Below, one piece after another: positions 43,759 through 52,793 of a DNA stretch of 64,000 nucleotides. The stretch lies in contig JAAYGB010000001.1 in the NCBI GenBank assembly GCA_012727955.1, positions 1 through 64,000 on the forward strand. Direction: 5' to 3'. The position numbers were made by a program, and so were the translations under genes. The first letter of the stretch is position 1, and the number at the start of each line of letters is the position of its first letter. The notes beneath the pieces were generated by a model. It made no database searches and had not been told where the DNA came from. It worked only from the letters and a program-made list of their open reading frames with translations. Origin of the DNA: Bacillota bacterium. Lineage in GTDB: Bacteria; Bacillota; Limnochordia; DTU087; JAAYGB01.

Positions 43759-45105
43759 TTATTGTCTGGCCTCATCAGGGGTGACCCGGCGCTGCCCGCT
43801 GGTGCGCAAAGGAGCGGTGAGAATCTCCGCGACTTCTTCCCCTGCTGCAGTCATTCGGCACAGCAGGCGCTGCCTCATAACCTCGGCCACCTCTTGGTGA
43901 GACTCCAAGCCGATGAGATTGGTTAATTCATAGGGGTCGGCCTGCAAATCATAGAGATAGGCTTCCTCATAGACCAGGGAAGCAGGGTCATCCCACCCGT
44001 TCTTGTCTGGAGCCACTACGCCGTACTTCCACCGGTGGGTTCTCACAGCCCTGCCCACCTGGGATTCGCTAATCTGGACATAGATCTCCTCTGGCCACGG
44101 GTCAGCTTCCTTCTTCGCCAAGGGAAGCAGGGAACGGCCATGCATGTGCTCCGGTATCGGGATTCCCGCTGCATCCAGCAGGGTCGCCGGGACATCCACT
44201 AGACTCACCAACTCCTGCACCTGTCCACCGCCGTTGAATCCCGGACCCTGGATGGCCAGCGGTATCCGAATGGACGCATCGTGCAGAGAACGCTTGTACT
44301 CCCCATTGCGGGTCTTGAAATGGTTGCCGTGGTCAGTGGTGTACACCACAACGGTATTCTCCAATAATCCCAGGCTCTTGAGGGCATCGAGGATACGACC
44401 TAGGGCCTCGTCAAGGCGTTTGACCATCCCGTAGTATCCACCAAGGTGTTGCGGGGCACTTCCCCCCAGGGCCTGCAAGTCCGGCGGAGTCCAGCGGCCC
44501 TGGTAGCGCTGGGCATAACCCTCGGGAGCCGGGTAATCGTCGCGATGGTTTTGGTGATGGGGCTCTAGGAAGGACAAGAAAAGGAAAAAGGGATCGCCGG
44601 TCTTGTGGGCATCGATGTAGCGAATTGCGGCATCGGCGAGGGCATCTACGCGGTATCCGGGAAGCTTGACCAACCGGTTGTCGTTGTCATAGAGGTTGGT
44701 GTCGTAGGCATCGGAGGTAAACTCCAGGGTATTGGCTGCCAGCCAGTAATCGTACCCTCCCCGCTCCTCCTTGGGGACGGGATCCCGGGAGGCCAAATGC
44801 CATTTTCCAATGTACCCGGTGTGATAACCCGCGGCCTTGAAGTAATGGGCCAAGGTGTTATGGTGAGCGGCTAAGGGAATTGCGTTGCGAAAACAGCCCG
44901 TGGCCGTGGCGTACAATCCCGTTTGGAGTGAGGCTCTGGCAGGACCACAGACCGGTTGGCAGGTAAAGGCATGGCAAAAGTGGGTTCCCCGGCGAGCCAT
45001 GGCATCGAAATTCGGCGTCAAGTCCAAGGGATTGCCGTGAACACCGGTGGTGTCCCAGCGCTGCTGATCGGTGAAAAACACTAGGACATTAGGTCTATCA
45101 CTCAT
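43759..45105 (-). CDS. sulfatase (arylsulfatase/glycan sulfatase family)
   Basis: 448 residues. The formylglycine motif is C53-G-P-A-R57 in PVCGPARASLQTGLYAT. NVLVFFTDQQRWDTTGVHGN supplies N-terminal metal Asp residues, GYIGKWHLA the conserved GK, and VVYTTDHGNHFKTRNGEYKR the second metal site. It would remove sulfate from a glycan or aryl substrate after activation by a formylglycine-generating enzyme, which is not in view. No signal peptide. AGGAGG before ATG. Confidence 0.92.
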   Translation of the reverse strand: MSDRPNVLVFFTDQQRWDTTGVHGNPLDLTPNFDAMARRGTHFCHAFTCQPVCGPARASLQTGLYATATGCFRNAIPLAAHHNTLAHYFKAAGYHTGYIGKWHLASRDPVPKEERGGYDYWLAANTLEFTSDAYDTNLYDNDNRLVKLPGYRVDALADAAIRYIDAHKTGDPFFLFLSFLEPHHQNHRDDYPAPEGYAQRYQGRWTPPDLQALGGSAPQHLGGYYGMVKRLDEALGRILDALKSLGLLENTVVVYTTDHGNHFKTRNGEYKRSLHDASIRIPLAIQGPGFNGGGQVQELVSLVDVPATLLDAAGIPIPEHMHGRSLLPLAKKEADPWPEEIYVQISESQVGRAVRTHRWKYGVVAPDKNGWDDPASLVYEEAYLYDLQADPYELTNLIGLESHQEVAEVMRQRLLCRMTAAGEEVAEILTAPLRTSGQRRVTPDEARQ

Positions 45106-45274
45106 GTTGTCGCCTCCTAATTACTTTGACTCTTCTAAGTTTTTCCATCAATGGAAATTAAGTCCTGCCTTCGGTTTAGCCCTATGGAGGAATTGGGTAT
45201 CAAAACTTAGCTTCTTACTCTGCCACCCTGAGCCTGGGGTTGTCCGGAAATTCCCTTGAAAGGAAAGGTGCACG

Positions 45275-46759
45275 ATGTACGATGTTGCCATCATTGGAGC
45301 CGGAGTCATGGGCTGTGCCATCGCCCGGGAACTGTCCCGCTACCAACTGCAAGTTCTCCTTCTGGAAAAAGACATCGACGTTGGGGTCGGAGCGACCAAG
45401 GCCAACAGCGGGATCGTCCACGGCGGATATACAGCGGCCCACGGTACCCTGAAAGGGGAGTTAGTCGTCAAGGGGAATCGCATGTACCGACAGCTGGAGG
45501 AGGAGCTCAACTTTGGCTTCCGGCAGACGGGGTCTCTGGTAGTCGCCTTTACCGATGAAGAAAGGGAGATTCTGGCCCAATTGCAGGCCAATGGCGAAAA
45601 AAACGGCGTCCAGGATCTGCGGATTTTACAGCGGGAGGAGGCGCTGGCCCGGGAACCGGCACTGAACCCTGCCATTGTCGCTGCCCTCTATTGTGGGGAA
45701 ACGGGAATCACTTCCCCCTATGAGTTCTGTATCGCCCTTGCCGAAAACGCCGTAGCCAATGGCGTCACCCTAGCTTTGAATAACGAAGTGAAGCACATAG
45801 AGTCCAAGGCCCAGGGCTTTCAGCTCGTCACCGGTGCCGATACCTATCAGGCCCGGTATGTGATCAATGCAGCGGGCGTCTATGCCGACACCATCGCCGC
45901 TATGGTAGGAGCCCAAAACTTCACCATCCTGCCCCGCAAGGGCCAGTACTTACTCCTGTCCCGAGGCACCGGGTCCTTAGTCAACCACGTAGTCTTCCAA
46001 ACCCCGGGACCACAGGGCAAAGGCGTCCTGGTGACCTCCACCTATTGGGGAAATCTGATGCTGGGGCCCAATGCCGAGGATGTCACCGATCGGGAGGATT
46101 TGGCAACGGAAACCACCGCCCTGCAGGATATCATTGCCACCGCCTGGCGCAGTGTTCCCCAGATAGATATTACCAAGGCCATTCGCTCCTTCTCAGGGAT
46201 CCGTCCCAGCAGCGACCGAAGGGATTTCATCATCGAAGAGTCGCGGGTACCAAGGTTCATCAATGTGGCGGGCATCGATTCACCGGGGTTAACCTCAGCT
46301 CCTGCCATTGCTCAGCGGGTCTTACAGTTGCTTGAGGAATTAGGAGTAGTCCTGGAGCCTAAGGCTGACTTTAATCCTCGACGACGGCCCATCACCACCT
46401 TCAGCCCACTGCAGCCGATGTCAGAGATTGTTGCCGATGTCAATCGCCCACCGGGAGATCCCCTGCGGATCGTGTGCCGCTGTGAGCAAGTCAGGGAGCA
46501 AACCATCGTCGATGCCATCCACCGGGGGATACCCATTAACAGCACCGATGCCATCAAACGCCGCACCCGGGCGGGAATGGGCGCCTGCCAAGGGTCCTTT
46601 TGCACGTCACGGGTCAAGGAGATTATTGCCAGGGAAAGGGGACTGGCTCCCGAGGAGATTTTTCTGCGGGGACGACAGTCGGGAGACTTTCCCGCCAGGA
46701 TTTCCAGCCGTGAGCTGCGCCAAATCGCGCAAGGTCTGCAAGCTCCCAGACAGGACTAG
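45275..46759 (+). CDS. FAD-dependent oxidoreductase with BFD-like [2Fe-2S] domain (GlpA/LhgO-like)
   Basis: 494 residues. The Rossmann motif VAIIGAGVMGCAIARELSRY leads a DAO-type domain (KANSGIVHGGYTA; INAAGVYADTIAAMVGA; IRSFSGIRPSS). From about residue 400, CRCEQV and GMGACQGSFC form the four-Cys BFD-like cluster site. Similar proteins oxidise glycerol-3-phosphate or 2-hydroxyglutarate. The GlpB and GlpC partners are absent here, so the substrate is open. AAAGG lies before ATG; divergent from the sulfatase. Confidence 0.9.
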   Translation: MYDVAIIGAGVMGCAIARELSRYQLQVLLLEKDIDVGVGATKANSGIVHGGYTAAHGTLKGELVVKGNRMYRQLEEELNFGFRQTGSLVVAFTDEEREILAQLQANGEKNGVQDLRILQREEALAREPALNPAIVAALYCGETGITSPYEFCIALAENAVANGVTLALNNEVKHIESKAQGFQLVTGADTYQARYVINAAGVYADTIAAMVGAQNFTILPRKGQYLLLSRGTGSLVNHVVFQTPGPQGKGVLVTSTYWGNLMLGPNAEDVTDREDLATETTALQDIIATAWRSVPQIDITKAIRSFSGIRPSSDRRDFIIEESRVPRFINVAGIDSPGLTSAPAIAQRVLQLLEELGVVLEPKADFNPRRRPITTFSPLQPMSEIVADVNRPPGDPLRIVCRCEQVREQTIVDAIHRGIPINSTDAIKRRTRAGMGACQGSFCTSRVKEIIARERGLAPEEIFLRGRQSGDFPARISSRELRQIAQGLQAPRQD

Positions 46760-46775
46760 AAAGGGATATAAAGGA

Positions 46776-46804
46776 GGGGTTCTGGCCGCCAGAACCCCTT
46801 TTTT
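46776..46804. terminator. terminator between FAD oxidoreductase and rhamnosidase genes
   Basis: GGGGTTCTGGC (46776-46786) and GCCAGAACCCC (46788-46798), then six T on the plus strand. A flanking A run makes it usable from both sides. Confidence 0.9.
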
Positions 46805-46809
46805 GCCTC

Positions 46810-49536
46810 TCATCTTACCTTTTTGCTGCATGGGATGCCGCTGGGCACCTGCCGCTGATATCCAGCAACGGTGAAGCGATACTCTCCCGAACCCGCTTCC
46901 ACGACGAAGTAGGTATCGTTGCCCTCTTCAACCACCGGTAGGTTAACAGCACGAACCTCACGTCCATTGACCTGCATCTCAAGGGCTGTCCCCTCGCCAC
47001 GGGGGACATAGATCTTCGCCTCGGTATTGACGGGAATGGACACCTGCAGCGACAAGGTACCCTTGCTCTTTGTCCAGTAGGAGGCAATGGTCCCCCGCAG
47101 GGTGTGCAGCGCAGCCCCGGCATAGTCGAGAGCCTGGGGAATACAGGGTTTGATCACAATGCCGTCCCACCCCGGCTGTCCCAAGGCGATTCCTGCCAAA
47201 GAGCGGTAGAACCAGACATCAACGGTACCGAACATGATGTGGTTGTGGGAATTCATCCCGGTACCGGTGAGTTTTTCCCACCGTTCCCAGACGGTGGTTG
47301 CCCCGGACTTGATCATGTACCCTAGGCTGGGATAGCTTTCCTGGGTCATCATCCGGTAAGCCACCTCTTTGAGGCCATAGCGGGTTAGAGTATCGAGGAT
47401 AAACTTCGTCCCCACAATTCCAGTATCAAAGTGATAGTCATGATGCACCGTAATTTGCTCCACCAGATTATCCACCACGGCCTCTTCGGCGCCCTCGGGC
47501 ACCAGCCCCAGTTGTAGACCAAGAACATTGGAGGTCTGATCGTTATTGCCATAGTACCCACCCTCGGCGTTGAAGTACTTCTTGTTAAAGGCCTGGCGAA
47601 TCTCCTGGGCCTTTTCGGCGTACTTGGCTGCATCCTCTCCGTTACCTAGCACTTGGGCTATCTTGGACAGAGTGAGAACGTCGTGGTAGTAATAGAAGGC
47701 AGAAGTAATCTCTCTGGGAGTTTTCTTGGGGATGACACTGCCTGGTGGACACCAGTCGCCGTACTTATTGAAATCAACTAGACCATCGGTCCCTTCCCTG
47801 GCGATGAGCTGGTCTACGTACCGCCGCAGACCATCATAGTGGTACGCCAGGAGATCCACATCCTGGTAGTAGCGATACATCTCCCAAGCCAGAACCACAT
47901 AGGCAGTACCCCAGGCGGGATCCGCGGGGTACAGGGGCCAATAGGGAGGAACTACATCGGAGACACTGCCGTCTTCCCGCTGAGCATCCTTGATGTCCTG
48001 GAGGTACTTGGTGAAGAAGGCGGCCATGTCGAAGTTGTAGATGGATTCCTCTGCCACCAGCTGGGCATCACCCATCCAACCCATGCGCTCATCCCGTTGA
48101 GGACAGTCGGTGGGTACGCTCATCAAGTTGGACAACTGCCCGTAGATCACATTGCGGTGAATATTGTTCAGGAGGGCGTTGGAGCAAATGAAGGTGCCGG
48201 TCTCCTCCACGGCAGTATGCAAGAAACACCCCTCCAGGGAATGCAGGTGGGGTACCGTGGCCAGCCCGGTCACTTCCACGTACCTAAACCCGTGGTAGGT
48301 AAAGCGGGGTTCCCACTCCTCCTGAGCTGCCCCCTTGAGAATATAAACGTCGGTGGCCGCCGCCTGTCGATTGATCCTCGGATCTAGTCTACCCTCGTCA
48401 TCGAGCACCTCGGCATACCGCAGGGTTATCCTGGTACCCCGAGGTCCTTGCACCCGCAGTCGAACCCATCCGGTAAAGTTCTGGCCAAAATCGTAGATGT
48501 ACACCCCTGGATCGGGGCTGCTGATGGATACTGGTTGAAATCTGCGGGTAATCTTAATCGGCGGCATCAACTGGGCCCGTAGTCTTCCCTTGGGGCCCTC
48601 CACCACCTGGGCCCAATCCCAATCCCCGGTGTCCAATCCCGGCTGATCCCAGCCCTCGATCTCCCGTCGAGCATCATAGACTTCACCTTCAAAGATACCG
48701 TTGACACCTAAGGGACCCCGCCGGGTCTGCCACCCCGCATCGGTGACAATCCTCTCTACCGAACCATCGTCATAGGTGAGGTGGAGCTCAGCCTTCACCC
48801 GGGGAGTAGCTTCATAGCCCCGAGGCGCATCCAGCCAATGAAAGCGAACATAGCGACCATTGCCCAACATCACCCCTACGGCGTTGGTTCCCGCCTGCAG
48901 GTAAGGAGTAATGTCATAGACCGAGTACAAAACCCGATGATCATAATCCGTTTGCCCCGGCTCCAGGACCCTGTCCCCCACCTTGGCGCCATTGAGCCTC
49001 AGTTCATAATAGCCTAGGCCGCTGATGTAGGCCCGAGCGGATTTCAACCCTTTGGTGACGGCAAACTCGGTGCGGAACAAACTTCCGGGATAAAGCTCAT
49101 ATCCCGCCTCACTAACCTCTGGCCGAGCCTCGAGATCTTCCCTGTGGGCAATCCACTGTCCCTGCCATTCATCCTCCGTCAGGAATGCCGTCTCGAAGGT
49201 GGCGATATCACTAAAGTCGCTGACTTGACCATCACTGTCCCACCATCGCACCCGCCAGAAGTACTCCTTGCAGGACTGCAGACTTTGACCAGCGTAGCGC
49301 ACATTAATTGACTGTGAAGACTTGACTTGCCCGCTGTCCCAGACATTGCCCTGGGCCGCGACAGCTAGATCCCAATCATCGGCAACTATGATCTGGTAAC
49401 TACTTTGAAACTGGTTTGGCTCTCCATGCTGGAGGGCCCAGGAAAATCTAGGGGACGTAACGTCAATCCCAAGGGGATTCTTCCCGTATTCACAGCGCAA
49501 GTTCACCGGGGGCATAGGGTTGTTACCCTGATACAT
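46810..49536 (-). CDS. alpha-L-rhamnosidase, GH78
   Basis: 908 residues. The N-terminal beta domains read PVNLRCEYGKNPLGIDVTSP, RFSWAL and WRVRWWDSDGQVSDFSD. The (alpha/alpha)6 core has MSVPTDCPQRDERMGWMGDA and QLVAEES, with the catalytic acids in DERMGWMGDA, then TSAFYYYHDVLTLSKIAQVL and MIKSGATTVWERWEKLTGTG. It removes terminal alpha-L-rhamnose. There is no signal peptide, so it is intracellular. AAGGGAG precedes the ATG. The sialidase-fold gene lies 13 bases upstream on the same strand. Confidence 0.95.
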   Translation of the reverse strand: MYQGNNPMPPVNLRCEYGKNPLGIDVTSPRFSWALQHGEPNQFQSSYQIIVADDWDLAVAAQGNVWDSGQVKSSQSINVRYAGQSLQSCKEYFWRVRWWDSDGQVSDFSDIATFETAFLTEDEWQGQWIAHREDLEARPEVSEAGYELYPGSLFRTEFAVTKGLKSARAYISGLGYYELRLNGAKVGDRVLEPGQTDYDHRVLYSVYDITPYLQAGTNAVGVMLGNGRYVRFHWLDAPRGYEATPRVKAELHLTYDDGSVERIVTDAGWQTRRGPLGVNGIFEGEVYDARREIEGWDQPGLDTGDWDWAQVVEGPKGRLRAQLMPPIKITRRFQPVSISSPDPGVYIYDFGQNFTGWVRLRVQGPRGTRITLRYAEVLDDEGRLDPRINRQAAATDVYILKGAAQEEWEPRFTYHGFRYVEVTGLATVPHLHSLEGCFLHTAVEETGTFICSNALLNNIHRNVIYGQLSNLMSVPTDCPQRDERMGWMGDAQLVAEESIYNFDMAAFFTKYLQDIKDAQREDGSVSDVVPPYWPLYPADPAWGTAYVVLAWEMYRYYQDVDLLAYHYDGLRRYVDQLIAREGTDGLVDFNKYGDWCPPGSVIPKKTPREITSAFYYYHDVLTLSKIAQVLGNGEDAAKYAEKAQEIRQAFNKKYFNAEGGYYGNNDQTSNVLGLQLGLVPEGAEEAVVDNLVEQITVHHDYHFDTGIVGTKFILDTLTRYGLKEVAYRMMTQESYPSLGYMIKSGATTVWERWEKLTGTGMNSHNHIMFGTVDVWFYRSLAGIALGQPGWDGIVIKPCIPQALDYAGAALHTLRGTIASYWTKSKGTLSLQVSIPVNTEAKIYVPRGEGTALEMQVNGREVRAVNLPVVEEGNDTYFVVEAGSGEYRFTVAGYQRQVPSGIPCSKKVR

Positions 49537-49549
49537 TGGTCACACTCCC

Positions 49550-50545
49550 TTAGTCAAGAGATAGCTCGCAAAAGGCAATCCGAGTTCGATTCCACGTGTA
49601 GGTCAGATAGATCCCATCCTGCGTGGCCACAATCGCCGGATAGGAAAACTCACCTTCGTCCTCTTCCAGGGTGATCATCGCCGGCCAAGTAATTCCATTG
49701 TCACTGGAACCTGCCACCACCAAAGGGGTCCTCGCTCCCCAATTTTCCCCCACGGGATTGTAAGCTAGGGCCAAGTAACCCTGAGGGGTCTGCGCCAAGT
49801 CGATGCCGCTGTTGTTGTTAGGCATATCTATGGGATAGGCCCGAGACCAGGACTGACCATTGTCGTTAGAGTCCGACCGGAAAATCCTTCCCTCTGTAGA
49901 CCGCAAAAGCATATGTACCCGTCCCGGCTGGGACTGCCACAGAGTCGGCTGAATCACGCCTTTGCCGGTGACTAATGGTTGATCCTCCGCGGTTTCACCG
50001 GTTCCCGGCCTTGCCAAGGGAACCAAGGAACTTTGCTGCCAAGTGGCTCCCTGATCCCTTGAGCGATCGACAAAGGCATCCCATCGGTCCCCTTCGATGG
50101 AAGCGGGAGCTAACCACGTTCCATCAAAGGCAACAATCGGCTTGTTCTTCACCGGACCCCTCCCTCCCCGATCGCCGGGCACCAACTCCCGGGGAGCCGA
50201 CCAGGTTTCCCCCTGATCTTCGGAGATCATCACTCGGGTCTGCCAGGAGGGTATTTGCTTCCCGACTTTGTAAAAGAGAAAGATCCGCCCATCGGGTGCG
50301 CTAAAGAGTACCGGATTCCAGTGGGGAAGCCCTTCCTCATCGGCAATACAAATGGGAGGACTCCACTTGCCCTGGCTTCGGCGAGAACACCAGATGGCTA
50401 CATCATCGGCGCCTTCCTCGCTGCCGCCAAACCAAGCAGCCAAGATCTCCTGATTCGGCAATACCACCAGCGTGGAGGCATGACAACTGGCAAATGGCCG
50501 CTCATCGGTAAAGATGAACTCCCGCTGTCTAATGGTAAACTGCAA
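49550..50545 (-). CDS. sialidase-fold (BNR repeat) exo-glycosidase-like protein
   Basis: 331 residues, six-bladed propeller. Four Asp-box-like motifs are visible: SEDQGETW, SRDQGATW, SNDNGQSW and SSDNGITW. The start has CHASTLVVLPNQEILAAWFG followed by GSEEGADDVAIWCSRR, and KNKPIVAFDGTWLAPASIEG follows. It matches the sialidase_2 (PF13088) group, whose members often act on sugars other than sialic acid. Coupling with a GH78 enzyme hints at rhamnose-containing glycans. TTG start behind GGGAG. No signal peptide. Confidence 0.82.
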   Translation of the reverse strand: MQFTIRQREFIFTDERPFASCHASTLVVLPNQEILAAWFGGSEEGADDVAIWCSRRSQGKWSPPICIADEEGLPHWNPVLFSAPDGRIFLFYKVGKQIPSWQTRVMISEDQGETWSAPRELVPGDRGGRGPVKNKPIVAFDGTWLAPASIEGDRWDAFVDRSRDQGATWQQSSLVPLARPGTGETAEDQPLVTGKGVIQPTLWQSQPGRVHMLLRSTEGRIFRSDSNDNGQSWSRAYPIDMPNNNSGIDLAQTPQGYLALAYNPVGENWGARTPLVVAGSSDNGITWPAMITLEEDEGEFSYPAIVATQDGIYLTYTWNRTRIAFCELSLD

Positions 50546-50665
50546 CTTCTCTCAACTCCCTCTCCCAACTGACTCTACTCTTCGGGAAATACCAGAATTA
50601 TCCTTGCCGCTGCCGGTCAAGGGATAGGGTTTATTGACGCTCTCCAGATAGCGGACTAACTAATA

Positions 50666-50697
50666 CACCCGTAGCTTGTTAAGACAATCTACGGGTG
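50666..50697 (-). terminator. hairpin after the acetamidase gene
   Basis: CACCCGTAG (50666-50674) pairs with CTACGGGTG (50689-50697), about 65 bases past the acetamidase stop. The minus-strand T run is weak. Confidence 0.5.
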
Positions 50698-50759
50698 CTT
50701 TGATTTCTATGGGCTGTAAGACAGTAGAGGCCAGAAACCTACCGGCTAAAGGATACTGG

Positions 50760-51644
50760 CTAGAACATACTGGGCAGAATGCTCTTGGGCATGGCAAACC
50801 TTACCGTGCGCTTGGGATCCACCACTTGGCAGATCTGCAGATCGCCGGCCGCGCTGAGGAGCATTCCCGCCTCGTTAAAGGACAGGCCCAGCTGTGCCAT
50901 CACAATCTGAGTCATCTCTTCAGTAGCAATGCCGATGGCCGTCTCCAGATCCTCATGGGATGCGATGGTGTAACAGTAGTTGGCATCCTCTAACCGAGGA
51001 TTGGTGATGGTCACCTGCTCCATCACCTCAACTTTGACGGTGATCTCCCCGGAGATCTCTATTCCTGTGACCATGATCTCTCCATCACCCATGGCAGCGT
51101 GAACATCGCCCATGGCCAGCAAGGCCCCTTCGTGAAAAACAGGAAGATACAGGGTCGCCCCCTGTTTGATTCTGTTGTTATCCATGTTCCCGCCATGGAC
51201 ATCGGGTACCCCACAGGGGACCCCTTCCCCCTTGGGTGCTACCCCAATCACGCCGATCATGGGCGAACAGGAAACCTTGATATCCGGGGAAAAGATCGCC
51301 ATCCCATCGACGATGGGAATTCGCTTCACCTGGCTGGTAGTCACTTTACCGCCTAAAACCCCGGCACCGGGAATCGCGGCCATGATCCCCCAGGGAGCAA
51401 TTTCGATGTCCAAGATCCGGATTTTCAAGGTGTCGTTGACCTGGGCTCCCTCAATGAACACGGGACCGGTGGCGGGATTCACCTGCTCCCAATCCATCCC
51501 TTCAATGGGTTCAGTTCCATCGGTGATTTGATTATTGAAGCAATTCCTAGTCTCAAAGACGATAATGTCTCCCGACCTCACAGTCATCGCCGGAGGGTTA
51601 TCCTTTGACATCACATAGATGGTGGTCTCGCTGACTCGATACAT
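50760..51644 (-). CDS. acetamidase/formamidase family protein
   Basis: 294 residues. VRSGDIIVFETRNCFNNQIT, NPATGPVFIEGAQVNDTLKI, GVIGVAPKGEGVPCGVPDVH, GGNMDNNRIKQGATLYLPVF and GDVHAAMGDGEIMVTGIEIS are FmdA_AmdA landmarks, with metal-binding Asp/His residues in the last two. It hydrolyses short amides to ammonia and acid; the natural substrate is unknown. ATG with GAAGGA upstream. Confidence 0.92.
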   Translation of the reverse strand: MYRVSETTIYVMSKDNPPAMTVRSGDIIVFETRNCFNNQITDGTEPIEGMDWEQVNPATGPVFIEGAQVNDTLKIRILDIEIAPWGIMAAIPGAGVLGGKVTTSQVKRIPIVDGMAIFSPDIKVSCSPMIGVIGVAPKGEGVPCGVPDVHGGNMDNNRIKQGATLYLPVFHEGALLAMGDVHAAMGDGEIMVTGIEISGEITVKVEVMEQVTITNPRLEDANYCYTIASHEDLETAIGIATEEMTQIVMAQLGLSFNEAGMLLSAAGDLQICQVVDPKRTVRFAMPKSILPSMF

Positions 51645-51679
51645 GGTTCCTTCAGCTTCCTTCTCTTTGGGATTGGTAT

Positions 51680-52522
51680 CTAGAAGGCGATCACGATGCC
51701 ACCATGATCGGCATAGATACTGGTAACACCAGCGGTTTCAACGATAATGATGTCCTTGAAGTTAAACCTCTCTAACACCTCGGCCTTCAGAGCCTCTGCC
51801 TTCTCTCGGGCGTTGCAGTGGGCAACTCCGAGGATCTTTTCCTCCAAACGCTCTCCGTGTTCCTCAATCTGATCAATCAGGCGGCGAAAGGCCCGCTTAG
51901 TTCCCCGAGCCTTGTCAAAGAGCTTGATGGTTCCCTCTTCCGAGGCTCCTAACACCAATTTCAGGGACAAAACGGAACCGATTTTACCCATCACCTTGCC
52001 CATCCGCCCGGACTTCACCAGATTGTCTAGGGAGTCCAGGAGGAAAAAGGTCTTCATTTCAGCGATATACGCGTTAACCCTCTCCACGATCTCAGAGATT
52101 TTGAGACTTTGCCGCGCCAGTTCTTGAATCTTCATGCAAACCAAGGCTTCCCCTACCGATGCACTGCGACTGTTAAAGACATGGATAAATCGACCGGCAT
52201 CCTCGCTCTGGATGATCTGTTGAGCGATGGTTGCACTTTCATAGGTACTGCTGATTCCCTGGGAAACGGTCACGACGAACGTCGAATCCCCCCCAGCCCC
52301 TTTGATCGCTTCAACAAATTGTCCCGGCGATGGACTAGCGGTCCGGGGTGCCACGCTAGAGGACCGCATCAACTCGATGATTTCCTGCTGGGTGAGAGTG
52401 CCGTCGTCCTTAAATTCCCTGTCTCCAAAATAAAGGGTAAGTGGCACTTTGGTGATGTTCAATTCTGCATCCAGCTTAGCATCCGTGTCACAAACACTAT
52501 CGGCAACGATCCTGATTCCCAC
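51680..52522 (-). CDS. DegV family fatty acid-binding protein (FakB-like)
   Basis: About 280 residues. IRIVADSVCDTDAKLDAELN, VPLTLYFGDREF, SVAPRTASPSPGQFVEAIKG, TVSQGISSTYESATIAQQII and FLLDSLDNLVKSGRMGKVMG match DegV proteins, which hold a fatty acid for FakA kinase. The S/T-Ser pair in TASPSPG and the arginine late in the chain (usual lipid head-group contacts) look kept. GTG 52522 is chosen, with AAGGGG upstream; an ATG at 52558 is possible. Confidence 0.9.
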   Translation of the reverse strand: MGIRIVADSVCDTDAKLDAELNITKVPLTLYFGDREFKDDGTLTQQEIIELMRSSSVAPRTASPSPGQFVEAIKGAGGDSTFVVTVSQGISSTYESATIAQQIIQSEDAGRFIHVFNSRSASVGEALVCMKIQELARQSLKISEIVERVNAYIAEMKTFFLLDSLDNLVKSGRMGKVMGKIGSVLSLKLVLGASEEGTIKLFDKARGTKRAFRRLIDQIEEHGERLEEKILGVAHCNAREKAEALKAEVLERFNFKDIIIVETAGVTSIYADHGGIVIAF

Positions 52523-52715
52523 TGAGTATCCATCCCCTTCTCCAAGAACCCATGGCAACCCGAAACTGATCCGCCTGAAACAACTGATTCGGCAGTTAGA
52601 CTACAGCTAGGTTTACCCATAATTTCCCGGTCTTAGTCATCTTGAGTCCAAAACTTATTCGCAGAAGCTAACGCTATCTCCTTGCGGTAAGGGCAAAATT
52701 TCCATTATGACGTCC

Positions 52716-52757
52716 AAAAACCAGCAGGACAGCCCCGCGACGACAGTGGCTGTCCTG
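52716..52757 (-). terminator. terminator after the fucosidase gene
   Basis: CAGGACAGCC (52725-52734) pairs with GGCTGTCCTG (52748-52757), and the minus-strand RNA runs into CTGG and a T run. The rest of the 271-base gap, from 52523, shows no gene. Confidence 0.85.
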
Positions 52758-52793
52758 ATTCGACAAAACAATGTTCCTTCTGCTGGTTAGCTA

